NCBI RefSeq assembly: GCF_900110925.1
Contig: NZ_FOFP01000005.1
Coordinates: 6,581 to 70,580 of the forward strand
Source: Pseudomonas cuatrocienegasensis
GTDB lineage: Bacteria > Pseudomonadota > Gammaproteobacteria > Pseudomonadales > Pseudomonadaceae
Reading direction: 5' to 3'
Length of the DNA stretch: 64,000 nt
Part shown: in pieces, positions 1-7,755 of the stretch
Numbering within the stretch: the first letter of the stretch is position 1
Layout: every line of letters starts with the position of its first letter
The notes under the pieces: generated by a model
The model's database searches: none
Told to the model about the DNA's origin: nothing
Seen by the model: the letters and a program-made list of their open reading frames with translations, nothing else
Program-made: the position numbers and the translations under genes

Positions 1-125
1 GTAGGAGCCCCGCCTCGGGGCGAAACGATTGCAGCCCTTCAGCTACCTCAGCGTCGGGCATGGTATTCGCTGCTGGACTCGGCTCCCACAAACGCGTCGT
101 CGCCGCGCCTCGCGGCGAATGGCGG
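1..125. repeat. REP element pair (GC-rich family)
   Basis: The window opens with GTAGGAGC followed by the small palindrome CCCCGCCTCGGGG and GCGAA. About 85 bases on comes GCCGCGCCTCGCGGCGAATG. This is the unit type seen in the arrays beside the RAYT gene. It lies just past the 3' end of pqqF. No gene is seen in bases 1-170. Confidence 0.6.
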
Positions 126-170
126 CTATACCGGGAATTCCCAGATCGCCAAAAAGCGGCGGCAGCGATA

Positions 171-2618
171 TTAGCTCGACTGCCGCCAGTGCACGGGGCC
201 GGGCGCGCTGGCCAGGACTCGCCAGGGGCCGGTACGCAGGGCCTGCTGGGCGGCGAGCAGGTTGTCCGGGGTAAGTGCCAGCAGGGCTTGGTCAACAGCG
301 TCGGCGTGGGACGGCTGCAGCCCTGCCAACAAATCCAGCCAGTGCTGCTCGGCAAAACCGTCAAGCGTTTGCACCTGAGCGCGGCGCTGAGCCTGCAGGG
401 CGCTGCTCTGTGCCGCCAATGCCAGTGCATCAAGCGGTACTGCCGTGGCCTCGCGCATAAAGGTCTCGATATGCGCGATCAACTGTAGCGGCGGCACCTC
501 GGGTGACTGCACGGCGAATAGCAGCCCACGCACTCCGGCGACCTGACGGTAAGCGCAAAACACCGCATAGCCCAATTGCAGGTCACTGCGCATGCGCTGG
601 TAGTAGCCCGGTTGCAAGCGCTGAGCCAATAGGCGCCAAGCCGCTTCACTGGTAGCAGTGGGCTCCGGCTGCGGGCAAAACAACACCAGCGCATGCTCAC
701 CGGGCGGCAGATGTGCCTCCCGCCAGAGCGCCTGCCGTGGCACCTGGGCTGGCGGCTCAGGCATATCGTCTGGTGGGCCGAACAGCGCCTGCAAGCGGGC
801 CTGATGCTGCTGCGTCAGACCGACGCCTAGCCCCTCGATCCGGTGAGTACGTCCTGGTGCCGGTACGATCAGCTCATCGAGCCGCGCCAGTAACTGGCGG
901 ATCGGCAGTGCCGCACTGGCAACCGCTGCGGGGCCAACTATCGACTGCGGCACCTGCAACCAGCGCGCCCAGACGTGCACCGCCAACTGCCCCAGAGGTT
1001 CTGCCGGGCCGCGCAGACACAAGGTCTGCGCGCCCTCCTCGTCGCTTACCCGCAGTTGCACGCCCACCTCGGCGCAGGCGTCCTGCAGGCTGTGCAACAG
1101 ATCCCGCGCGGCGGCGCGACCTGGCGCGTCCAGGTCCTGGCGACGGGCATAAAGCACTGCCAAGCCATCGGCGCTCGGTGCTGGCTGCCAGTGCAGCGCG
1201 ACTGGTCGGGCGAGCGCGGGCAGAGCGACCGTTACCGCCATCAGCGGATTATCGCCGGGCAATTGCCAGGCATGCTCGAACATCAGACGGGGGCCAGGCG
1301 TCTGCAGAACCATCTGCAGCGGGAAGCCGCCAGTGGGCCATGCCGCGACAGGCTCAGAGCCAATTTCACCCTCAATCAGCCGTGACTCGCTTTGCACTTG
1401 CGCGCAGAGCAGTTGCAGCGCCTCTGCGGCCTGGGCCTCAAGCGGCGCGGCCGGGTGCAGATTTAGCGCCTGCCAGGTCTGCCACTGCCGCGCCCGCTGC
1501 AAGGCTCCACCAGCCAACTCCGCATACTGCTGGCGCTGCTGCACGCGCGCCAGCAACGGAGCCCAATCGGCACCGGCAAAAAAACTCAGCCAGCTGTGCA
1601 CCACGCCGCGTACCTGAGCTCGCTTGGCAGACGAGTCCTGAACCAGGTCCACCACCAGGCGCAGCAGGGTTTGCTGGCGGTAGCGATAAACCACCTGCAG
1701 CTGCAACCGCTGCGCTAGCCCAACCTCCCGCAGACAGGCCAGCAAGCCACCAGGTGACGGATCGGCCAACGCCAGGCGCAAGGCCTCTAAGGCCTGTTCA
1801 CACGCTGCCGGGAGCAGCGCCTCGGGCCATGTCAGCGCCCAGGCGAACAGTTGCTGCGGTGCGCCACTGGCTACCTGCATGCGCAGGTACTGGCCGCGCA
1901 GCGGCACCATGGCCGCAACAGCACGAGGCGGCCGAACCCGCCCGCCCGGTAACGCCGCGAGCAGGCCTTCGGCCAGTTGCTGCAGGTGCGCAAGCGGTTG
2001 TGGCCCGACCAGGGTCAGCGTCAGTTGGCTGCGCCGATAATGGCGCCGATAAAAACCGCGCAGCGCCTGTTGAAAGCGCGCTTGCTCGACCGGCAAGGTG
2101 TCGCGGTTGCCCGCCAGAAAAGCCGCCGCTGGATGATCACCCGCCAGCAATTGGCCGAGCGCAGTGTCGATCAGGGTATCGAGGTCCTGGCTGCGAGCGA
2201 TGAACTCGGCATGCAGCACTTCACGCTCACGCCGCTGCGCGTCGATGTCCAGCAACGGCGTGGCGAGCATATCGGCCAGCCGTTCGAGCGCCGCCGCGAA
2301 ATGCTCGACCGGCACCTCAAAAAAATAGTCGGTAAAGCGCGCCTGGGTCGAGGCGTTGAGCTGACCGCCGCAGGCCTGCACGAACGGCATCAGGCGTTGC
2401 TCGCCGGCAAAACGCTGACCACCAAGAAACAGCAGGTGCTCGAGAAAATGCGCCAGCCCCGGGTAAGCGCGTGGCTCGTCATGGCTGCCGGCTGCCACGC
2501 GCACGCACAGGGCAGCATAAGGCCCGGCCTGGCTAAGCAGACACAGACGCGCACCATCAGCCTGACGCAGGCGCCAGGGCTGGACAGCAGCGGGAATGAC
2601 CTCGGACATAACAGACAT
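171..2618 (-). CDS. pqqF: PqqF, M16 (insulinase-type) peptidase of PQQ biosynthesis
   Basis: An 815-residue zinc peptidase of the M16 family, in Pseudomonas thought to act with PqqG on the precursor peptide PqqA during pyrroloquinoline quinone synthesis. Near the N-terminus, after a PGLAHFLEH stretch, the inverted zinc motif HxxEH (HFLEH) is followed by LLFLGG. A downstream glutamate-rich stretch (REREVLHAEF) fits the third zinc ligand region. The length fits PqqF, which is longer than a single M16 half because it carries a degenerate second half. Two start codons (ATG at 2618 and 2609) are possible and neither has a clear ribosome site. No pqqABCDE genes are seen here, but the gene reads out of the window to the left, where they could lie. 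Confidence 0.87.
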   Translation of the reverse strand: MSVMSEVIPAAVQPWRLRQADGARLCLLSQAGPYAALCVRVAAGSHDEPRAYPGLAHFLEHLLFLGGQRFAGEQRLMPFVQACGGQLNASTQARFTDYFFEVPVEHFAAALERLADMLATPLLDIDAQRREREVLHAEFIARSQDLDTLIDTALGQLLAGDHPAAAFLAGNRDTLPVEQARFQQALRGFYRRHYRRSQLTLTLVGPQPLAHLQQLAEGLLAALPGGRVRPPRAVAAMVPLRGQYLRMQVASGAPQQLFAWALTWPEALLPAACEQALEALRLALADPSPGGLLACLREVGLAQRLQLQVVYRYRQQTLLRLVVDLVQDSSAKRAQVRGVVHSWLSFFAGADWAPLLARVQQRQQYAELAGGALQRARQWQTWQALNLHPAAPLEAQAAEALQLLCAQVQSESRLIEGEIGSEPVAAWPTGGFPLQMVLQTPGPRLMFEHAWQLPGDNPLMAVTVALPALARPVALHWQPAPSADGLAVLYARRQDLDAPGRAAARDLLHSLQDACAEVGVQLRVSDEEGAQTLCLRGPAEPLGQLAVHVWARWLQVPQSIVGPAAVASAALPIRQLLARLDELIVPAPGRTHRIEGLGVGLTQQHQARLQALFGPPDDMPEPPAQVPRQALWREAHLPPGEHALVLFCPQPEPTATSEAAWRLLAQRLQPGYYQRMRSDLQLGYAVFCAYRQVAGVRGLLFAVQSPEVPPLQLIAHIETFMREATAVPLDALALAAQSSALQAQRRAQVQTLDGFAEQHWLDLLAGLQPSHADAVDQALLALTPDNLLAAQQALRTGPWRVLASAPGPVHWRQSS

Positions 2619-2739
2619 AGGCTGGACAAGGGACGCTCAGCATCCCGCAGCAGCAGGGCCTGCGCAACGGTACTTTTGCAGGAGATGCACGCCAGCGTAA
2701 TACCGATGGCAACTCCAAATAGCACTGGATGGCGACTAT

Positions 2740-2962
2740 TCGCTGCGAGGCGCAGCGCCTACGAAAAGCCAAGCGGTGACGTTATGGAGATGGTGTGTAC
2801 ACCGCCGTCCCGTAGGAGTGCCACCCCGGCGCGAAACTTTTGGGCCTATCTGCGATACCGCTGCATGGCCACTATTCGCCGCGGGGCGCGGCTCCTACAC
2901 AAGCCGCGCGGTGACGCCTGGAAATGGATACACCACATCATGAGCGCCGCCCCGGCGCGAAG
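2740..2962. repeat. REP cluster between pqqF and the antiporter gene
   Basis: The 366-base gap holds at least three half-elements: ATTCGCTGCGAGGCGCAGC with GCCTAC, then CCGTAGGAGTGCCACCCCGG with GCGAAAC, then ATTCGCCGCGGGGCGCGG with CTCCTAC, plus a degraded copy near 2945 (CCGCCCCGGCGCGAAGC). The arrangement matches the RAYT-flanking units. No coding region is seen. Confidence 0.7.
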
Positions 2963-2984
2963 CTTTTGCCCGTGCTTGCGATGA

Positions 2985-4115
2985 TTAGTGCGCGCGCTGC
3001 GCCCGCCAGGCACGCCCGGCAATCACCACCAGAGTCACCACCGTCAGCGGCAGCACATAACCGATCATGGCATCACCAAACACCTGGGCGAACGGCCGAC
3101 CCGAGGCGGACATCACCAGGTACAGGGTGTAGGCCGCGTAGTAGCCGATAAACAGCAGACCTTCCCAACGGTTGATGCGGTACCCGGAAAAGAAGATCGG
3201 CAGGCAGGCTACAGCGACGGCGATCATCACCGGGAAGTCGAACGCCAGGGCGTTGGCCGACACCACGATGGCCGCCGGCGAGACCAACGAGGCCAGGCCG
3301 AGTACGCAGAGCAGGTTGAAAATGTTGCTGCCGACGATATTGCCGACCGCGATGTCGCGCTCACCACGGATCGCCGCCATGATCGAGGTGGCCAGCTCTG
3401 GCAGCGAGGTACCGATGGCGACCACGGTCAGGCCGATCACCAGCTCCGACAGGCCCAGCGCCCGTGCCAGGCTGACCGCCCCTTCCACCAGAAAGTTGGA
3501 ACCCACTACCAACAGCACCAAGCCAACAACGATCAGCCCGGCATTGATCAAACCGGCATAGGGTTTGGCAGGCTCATTCAGGCCGAACTCGCGGGCGAAC
3601 TCGTCATCCGGCCCGGCTGCCTGCTCCTTGCGGCTGCTGATAATCAAAAAGGCGGTGTAGGCCAGTACACCGGAGAACAGAATGGCGCCGTCTATACGGC
3701 TCAGGCTGCCATCCCAGGCCAGCGCGAGGGTCAGCAGGCTGGCGCCAATCATGATTGGCACATCCAGACGTATCAGTTGGCGCGACACGATCAGTGGTGC
3801 GACCAGGGCGGTCATGCCGAGGATCAGCAACACGTTGGCGATATTACTGCCGACCACGTTGCCAATCGCCAGGTCACCGCTGCCGTTCAGGGCGGCCTGC
3901 ACACTGACGGCCGTCTCCGGGGCACTGGTGCCGAACGCCACCACGGTCAAACCAACCACCAGCGGCGGAATGCCAAACTGCGCGGCCAGCTTGGCGGCAC
4001 CGCGCACCAGAACTTCGGCACCGGCCACCAACAGAACCAGGCCTGCGATCAAGTACACCAGGGTCATCAAGGTCATTTGCAACAGCTCCCAAAAAAGATG
4101 CGCCAGTGTATCCAT
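2985..4115 (-). CDS. Calcium/sodium antiporter (CaCA family, YrbG-like)
   Basis: A 376-residue inner-membrane protein exchanging Na+ and Ca2+ (or a related cation). It has the two inverted alpha repeats of the CaCA family. The first contains GLTVVAFGTSAPE followed by GNVVGSNIANVL, and the second contains GLTVVAIGTSLPE followed by GNIVGSNIFNLL; these form the ion-binding sites. About ten hydrophobic segments surround a hydrophilic middle loop (around residues 160-190). An ATG at 4115 is preferred to the in-frame GTG at 4121; neither has a strong ribosome site. REP clusters flank the gene on both sides, so it is probably its own transcription unit. In E. coli yrbG lies with the kdsD/kdsC/lpt genes; that context is absent here. 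Confidence 0.9.
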   Translation of the reverse strand: MDTLAHLFWELLQMTLMTLVYLIAGLVLLVAGAEVLVRGAAKLAAQFGIPPLVVGLTVVAFGTSAPETAVSVQAALNGSGDLAIGNVVGSNIANVLLILGMTALVAPLIVSRQLIRLDVPIMIGASLLTLALAWDGSLSRIDGAILFSGVLAYTAFLIISSRKEQAAGPDDEFAREFGLNEPAKPYAGLINAGLIVVGLVLLVVGSNFLVEGAVSLARALGLSELVIGLTVVAIGTSLPELATSIMAAIRGERDIAVGNIVGSNIFNLLCVLGLASLVSPAAIVVSANALAFDFPVMIAVAVACLPIFFSGYRINRWEGLLFIGYYAAYTLYLVMSASGRPFAQVFGDAMIGYVLPLTVVTLVVIAGRAWRAQRAH

Positions 4116-4174
4116 CGGCACAAACGCCGCCAGAGGGCTGGCAGTGATAATTTGTTACTTAATTGCGCGGTGCT

Positions 4175-4345
4175 CAGGTGCTTCGCCCCGAGGCGGGGCT
4201 CCTACAAATCTGCAGCACTGCCTGTGAAGGCTTGGAATGTGGGAGGGGCCGGGCGGCGCTCCGCTTTAGCCGCGACTTCTGTAGCGCTTTCAAGATAGAT
4301 CGCGAATAAAGGCTAGCCGCCCCTTCGCTCCTACAGAGTGCGCCA
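4175..4345. repeat. REP-like elements upstream of the antiporter gene
   Basis: The segment CTTCGCCCCGAGGCGGGGCT with CCTACA is followed by a mixed element with GTGGGAGGGGCCGGGCGGCG, TAGCCGCGACTTCTGTAGCG, ATCGCGAATAAAG and TTCGCTCCTACAG. It looks like two or three REP families inserted next to each other. The surrounding 4116-4404 gap has no gene. Confidence 0.55.
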
Positions 4346-4404
4346 GATGACCTGGGTTGCGACACTAGCCTGGGTATATCGTCGGCGCTCAGGTGAATCA
4401 CCCA

Positions 4405-4881
4405 TCAACCCCGTACACCACCCTCCCGCTCCCAGGCACAACGCACCCGTAACTCGCCCTCATCAGGGCTGTGCAGGCCATTGTCGGATTCCCAGCGAAA
4501 GGTGTGCGTGCCATTGAGCTCGGTCTCCAAGTGCACCACGGCACTGACCCAGTACAGACGCTTGAGCAAGGCCTCGAACTGCTGGATCCACAGGCTCCAC
4601 TCATACTCCACGGCCTGATAACTGGCGCCGAAGTGGATCACCTGGCTCTGCGCCTGCACGTCGCGTGCAGCGGCCGGCACACTGAACATCTCGCGCCCCA
4701 GCAATGGTCCCAACTCATCCTCAGGCAACTGCGCCAGCACCGCACGATTGCTGGCACGACGCTGCCGGCTCTGCTCGGTGTCGTCCCCTGGCCAATCGCG
4801 GATGCAACCATAAACGAGGGATTCGGATTCCACACCGGCACTCCAGAAACAGACGACCTCGCCCCACAGCCAGGTCGGCAA
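4405..4881 (-). CDS. Uncharacterised protein, 158 aa
   Basis: Not recognised as a named family. The protein is acidic and soluble, with no signal peptide or membrane span. It has an aromatic N-terminus (MPTWLWGEVVCFW), a central DWPGDD acidic patch and a C-terminal half rich in Trp and Glu. Codon use resembles neighbouring core genes and there is no better frame on either strand. The first possible start is a TTG at 4881; no ATG or GTG lies between it and the upstream in-frame stop, so either TTG is used or the protein is shorter. REP elements lie on both sides, so it seems to be an isolated gene. A conserved Pseudomonas-only protein is the likeliest interpretation. Confidence 0.6.
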   Translation of the reverse strand: MPTWLWGEVVCFWSAGVESESLVYGCIRDWPGDDTEQSRQRRASNRAVLAQLPEDELGPLLGREMFSVPAAARDVQAQSQVIHFGASYQAVEYEWSLWIQQFEALLKRLYWVSAVVHLETELNGTHTFRWESDNGLHSPDEGELRVRCAWEREGGVRG

Positions 4882-4905
4882 AGATGAAAATCAGCAAACC
4901 GCCCT

Positions 4906-4976
4906 TGTAGGAGCGAATTTATTCGCGATAGATCGTGAAAACGCTGAAAGCGTCGCGGCTAAAGCCCCTCCCACAG
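4906..4976. repeat. REP element, composite of two families
   Basis: The left half is TGTAGGAGCGAATTTATT with CGCGATAGATCGTG. The right half is GTCGCGGCTAAAGCCCCTCC with CAC, which belongs to the other common Pseudomonas REP family (GTGGGAGGGGCTTTAGCCGC). The two halves do not pair perfectly, so this is a hybrid unit. Confidence 0.65.
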
Positions 4977-5002
4977 ACCGACATTTCATCGTAGACGCGA
5001 CC

Positions 5003-6163
5003 CTAGGCGCGCCGAGCAGTACGCCCCAGCCACCAAGCCAGCACACAGAGCAGCAGCGCCAAACCAGTCAGCACCATAAACGGCACCTGGTAATTGCCGG
5101 CCATATCCCGGGCCAGGCCACTGAGCACAGGTGTTAGCGAGCCGAAACTGTAGCCCATGAACAGCATCATCGCGGTCCAGCGGCTGACAGCCAGGGGCGA
5201 GTCGGCCTCGTACAGCGGCAACACCAGCGACAGGGAAAACGACCCGCTCAAACCAAACCCCAGCGTCAATGCCCACAGCTGCGGCCAAACCGTCGGCCAG
5301 CCAGTAATCATCACCAGGCTAATGCAGGTCAACGCTGCACAGGCGGTCAGCAAGCGATAGCGATTGCCGAAACGCTGCACCAGCCAGGGCAACAGAAAGG
5401 CGCTCGGCAAGCCCATCAGCATCGACAGGCTGAACAGGGTATTGGCGTGCATCAGCGTCAATCCCGCCTCGTGATAACGCGCCACGCACCAGGTCGCCAG
5501 GGCATAGAACAATCCCGCCTGGGTCGCGAACAAGGTGCTGATCAACCAGGCCCGTGGCTCGCGCCATGGCAAGCCGCGGCCCTCATGTGATGCGACCGTC
5601 TCAGGTTGCGTCGGCAAGCGCCACCAGACCAGCACTGCCGCGGCCGCCGGCAGCGCCCAAAAGGCCAGGCCCATGGACCAGTCACCGGCGAACAGCGTAG
5701 TCACCGGCACCGTCAGCACTACACCGGCGGCGCCCCCCACCGCCATGCTCAACGAATACCAGCCCACCACCTGCCCCATCTGGCCAGTGAAATGACGCTT
5801 GATAAAACCGGACAACAACGGGCCGGCCAAGGCAATCGCCGTGCCCATCAACACGGCACTGCCGACCAGCAGCGTACTGTTATGGCCGGCCAAACGCAGA
5901 GCCAGCGCCAGCACCACGCCCATCAAGCACAAGGTGATGGTCCGTTCCAATCCCAGGCGTAATGCCAAACGCGGGGCAAGCGGCGCCAACAGCCCCATGC
6001 ACAGCACTGGCAGCGCCGTGGTCAGGCTAATAAACATGCGGCTTAGGGAAAGCTCATCGGCAATCCGCTCGATTAGCGGCGCCAGAGAGGTAATGCCAGG
6101 GCGCAGATTGACTGCCGCCAGTACCAGCGCGCCCAGCAATACAGTCCGAGAAAGGGGTTTCAC
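5003..6163 (-). CDS. MFS transporter, CynX/NimT family
   Basis: An inner-membrane major facilitator with about twelve hydrophobic segments. The N-terminal stretch VNLRPGITSLAPLIERI is typical of the CynX/NimT (cyanate / 2-nitroimidazole) subgroup, and a conserved helix-4 region (GTAIALAGPLLSGFIKRHF) follows. The substrate cannot be told from sequence. The start is uncertain: a TTG at 6190 opens the frame, but a GTG at 6163 (MKPLSRTVLLG) gives the length usual for the family and is used here. The divergent side holds only a short repeat. The C-terminus ends in a basic tail (LGRTARRA). Confidence 0.85.
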   Translation of the reverse strand: MKPLSRTVLLGALVLAAVNLRPGITSLAPLIERIADELSLSRMFISLTTALPVLCMGLLAPLAPRLALRLGLERTITLCLMGVVLALALRLAGHNSTLLVGSAVLMGTAIALAGPLLSGFIKRHFTGQMGQVVGWYSLSMAVGGAAGVVLTVPVTTLFAGDWSMGLAFWALPAAAAVLVWWRLPTQPETVASHEGRGLPWREPRAWLISTLFATQAGLFYALATWCVARYHEAGLTLMHANTLFSLSMLMGLPSAFLLPWLVQRFGNRYRLLTACAALTCISLVMITGWPTVWPQLWALTLGFGLSGSFSLSLVLPLYEADSPLAVSRWTAMMLFMGYSFGSLTPVLSGLARDMAGNYQVPFMVLTGLALLLCVLAWWLGRTARRA

Positions 6164-6258
6164 AGGCAATCCAAATACAACGAGGGTCAAAACCGGGTGG
6201 CTACCCTACCCGCGCAGACGGCAGGGGGCAAGTAGCGCCCGACTTCCTCGCAAGAGCC

Positions 6259-6289
6259 CCCGGGTGTCGCTACGCTCGACCCAGGCTAC
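6259..6289 (+). repeat. 31-bp dispersed repeat, copy 1
   Basis: The segment CCCGGGTGTCGCTACGCTCG plus ACCCAGGCTAC matches the reverse complement of 7287-7317 at all but four of 31 positions. The two copies flank the short-chain dehydrogenase gene in opposite orientation. Confidence 0.7.
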
Positions 6290-6322
6290 CGACTGAGTAG
6301 GCACAAGATGACTATGCGCGCC

Positions 6323-7132
6323 TCAGCCTTGGCGGGCCTTGCTGCGCATTTTCTCGGTCATATTGATCATTTCGTCATACAGCAACTGCGGATTCTTCTG
6401 CTTCAACGCCCAGGCCATGCGGCCCTGCTCGTGCGGCAGGATCATAAACTCGCCACGGGCGACCGCCTCATAGATGTAATCGGCAATGTCTTCAGCGGTG
6501 ATCGGCGAGCTTTCCAGCAGCTTGCCCACGGCGGCCTTCATGGCCGGAGTCGGGCCCCGGAAAGAATCCAGCAGGTTGGTCTGGAAGAACGACGGGCAGA
6601 CCACATGCACGCCGACCTCATGACCCTTGAGCTCGATCAGCAGGCTCTCCGACAACGCCACCACACCGGCCTTGGCCACGTTGTAATTGCTCATGGCCGG
6701 GCCCTGCATCAGCGCGGCCATGGAGGCCACGTTGATGATCCGACCTTTGCTGCGTTCGAGCAGCGGCAGGAACGCCTTGCAGCCCTTGACCACGCCCATC
6801 AGGTTGATCGCAATCTGCCAGTCCCAATCCTCCAGCGACAACTCGCCAAAGAACCCGCCCGACGCGACACCCGCGTTATTGACGATCACATCAATGCCGC
6901 CAAACTTCTCGTCGCACGCCTGGGCCAACGCAGTCAGCTGGCTGTAATCACGCACATCGCAGCGCTGGGTAAAACCATCGCCGCCAGCCACACGCACCAG
7001 TTGCAGAGTTTCCGCCAGCCCCGGCTCGTTGACATCCGACAGCGCCAACTGCCAGCCCTCACGGGCCCAGCGCAGGGCGATTTCACGACCCAAACCCGAG
7101 CCAGCGCCGGTGATCATCATGCGATTTTGCAT
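6323..7132 (-). CDS. Short-chain dehydrogenase/reductase (SDR family oxidoreductase)
   Basis: A 269-residue cytosolic NAD(P)-dependent oxidoreductase of the classical SDR type. It shows the cofactor motif TGAGSGLG at residues 5-12 (TGxxxGxG), NNAG in the middle, and the catalytic Ser ... YNVAK (Tyr-x-x-x-Lys) region. The C-terminal third (EDIADYIYEAVARGEFMILPHEQGR) is of the kind seen in SDRs acting on acyl or hydroxy-acyl substrates, but the substrate is unknown. The ATG at 7132 (MQNRMMITGAG) gives the normal length; the frame is open 22 codons further up. It stands alone between inverted copies of a 31-bp repeat. Confidence 0.88.
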   Translation of the reverse strand: MQNRMMITGAGSGLGREIALRWAREGWQLALSDVNEPGLAETLQLVRVAGGDGFTQRCDVRDYSQLTALAQACDEKFGGIDVIVNNAGVASGGFFGELSLEDWDWQIAINLMGVVKGCKAFLPLLERSKGRIINVASMAALMQGPAMSNYNVAKAGVVALSESLLIELKGHEVGVHVVCPSFFQTNLLDSFRGPTPAMKAAVGKLLESSPITAEDIADYIYEAVARGEFMILPHEQGRMAWALKQKNPQLLYDEMINMTEKMRSKARQG

Positions 7133-7286
7133 ACCTAAGGTCGCCTTGTTGTGTGAGGTAGATGCTCGCAGTGTAGCGAAGGAAATATTCGCCCCCACCT
7201 ACCATCAGGCTTCTGAATAACGAGGCCGAAGGCGAGACACCTAATGAAACACTCAGCACTCAGCACAGCGCGGCACACCCATACCG

Positions 7287-7317
7287 GTAGCCTGGGTTGA
7301 GCGCAGCGATACCCGGG
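7287..7317 (-). repeat. 31-bp dispersed repeat, copy 2
   Basis: The segment GTAGCCTGGGTTGAGCGCAG plus CGATACCCGGG is the inverted partner of 6259-6289. It lies in the 208-base gap between the SDR and DUF2784 genes, where nothing else is seen. Confidence 0.7.
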
Positions 7318-7340
7318 AAACTGGAGATCAAACAACCCAG

Positions 7341-7712
7341 CTAGCCTGTTCGGCGCAAAACCCGCCAGATAACCATGCCGTACACCAGCGCATTGACGAC
7401 CACCACGACAGCCCCTAGCCACAACTGAACCTGTGGCGTCAGCCCTGCTGGATAAAGCAGTGTCAGGAGATACTGCTCGATAAAGCCGCCGCTATAACCG
7501 GCCTCACCGGCTGCGCGGCGCAGGCTGTTTTCCAGAGGTGTCAGCGGGCACTGCAGGTGCATCACCTCGACGATCACACCCCAAGCCACTGCGGGTAGGT
7601 GCACCCACACCACCCGGCGCCAGCGCAAAGCCAACACACCGCCGAGCAATACAAAGGCGATAAACAGCAAGTGAATCAGGACAACGGCATAGAGCAAGCC
7701 GTAAACAAGCAT
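7341..7712 (-). CDS. DUF2784 domain membrane protein
   Basis: A 123-residue integral membrane protein with about three hydrophobic segments (residues 5-30, 40-50 and 98-117). Its pattern MHLQCPLTPLENSLRRAAGE matches my memory of the DUF2784 family: cysteine-proline, then an amphipathic stretch, then GFIEQYLL before the last helix. The function is unknown. A strong ribosome site (AGGAGGAGAG) lies directly before the ATG. It is the first gene downstream of wbpM, 43 bases on, and could be read by O-antigen locus transcripts, but it is not expected to be part of the pathway. Confidence 0.85.
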   Translation of the reverse strand: MLVYGLLYAVVLIHLLFIAFVLLGGVLALRWRRVVWVHLPAVAWGVIVEVMHLQCPLTPLENSLRRAAGEAGYSGGFIEQYLLTLLYPAGLTPQVQLWLGAVVVVVNALVYGMVIWRVLRRTG

Positions 7713-7755
7713 CTCTCCTCCTGACTCCGCTCGGCATCAACCGCCGCGGCGCCAC

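Noticed and set aside
713..2203. 496-codon plus-strand frame opposite pqqF
   Set aside because: Very Arg/Pro/Ala-rich shadow frame without domains; pqqF has the zinc motif and normal length.
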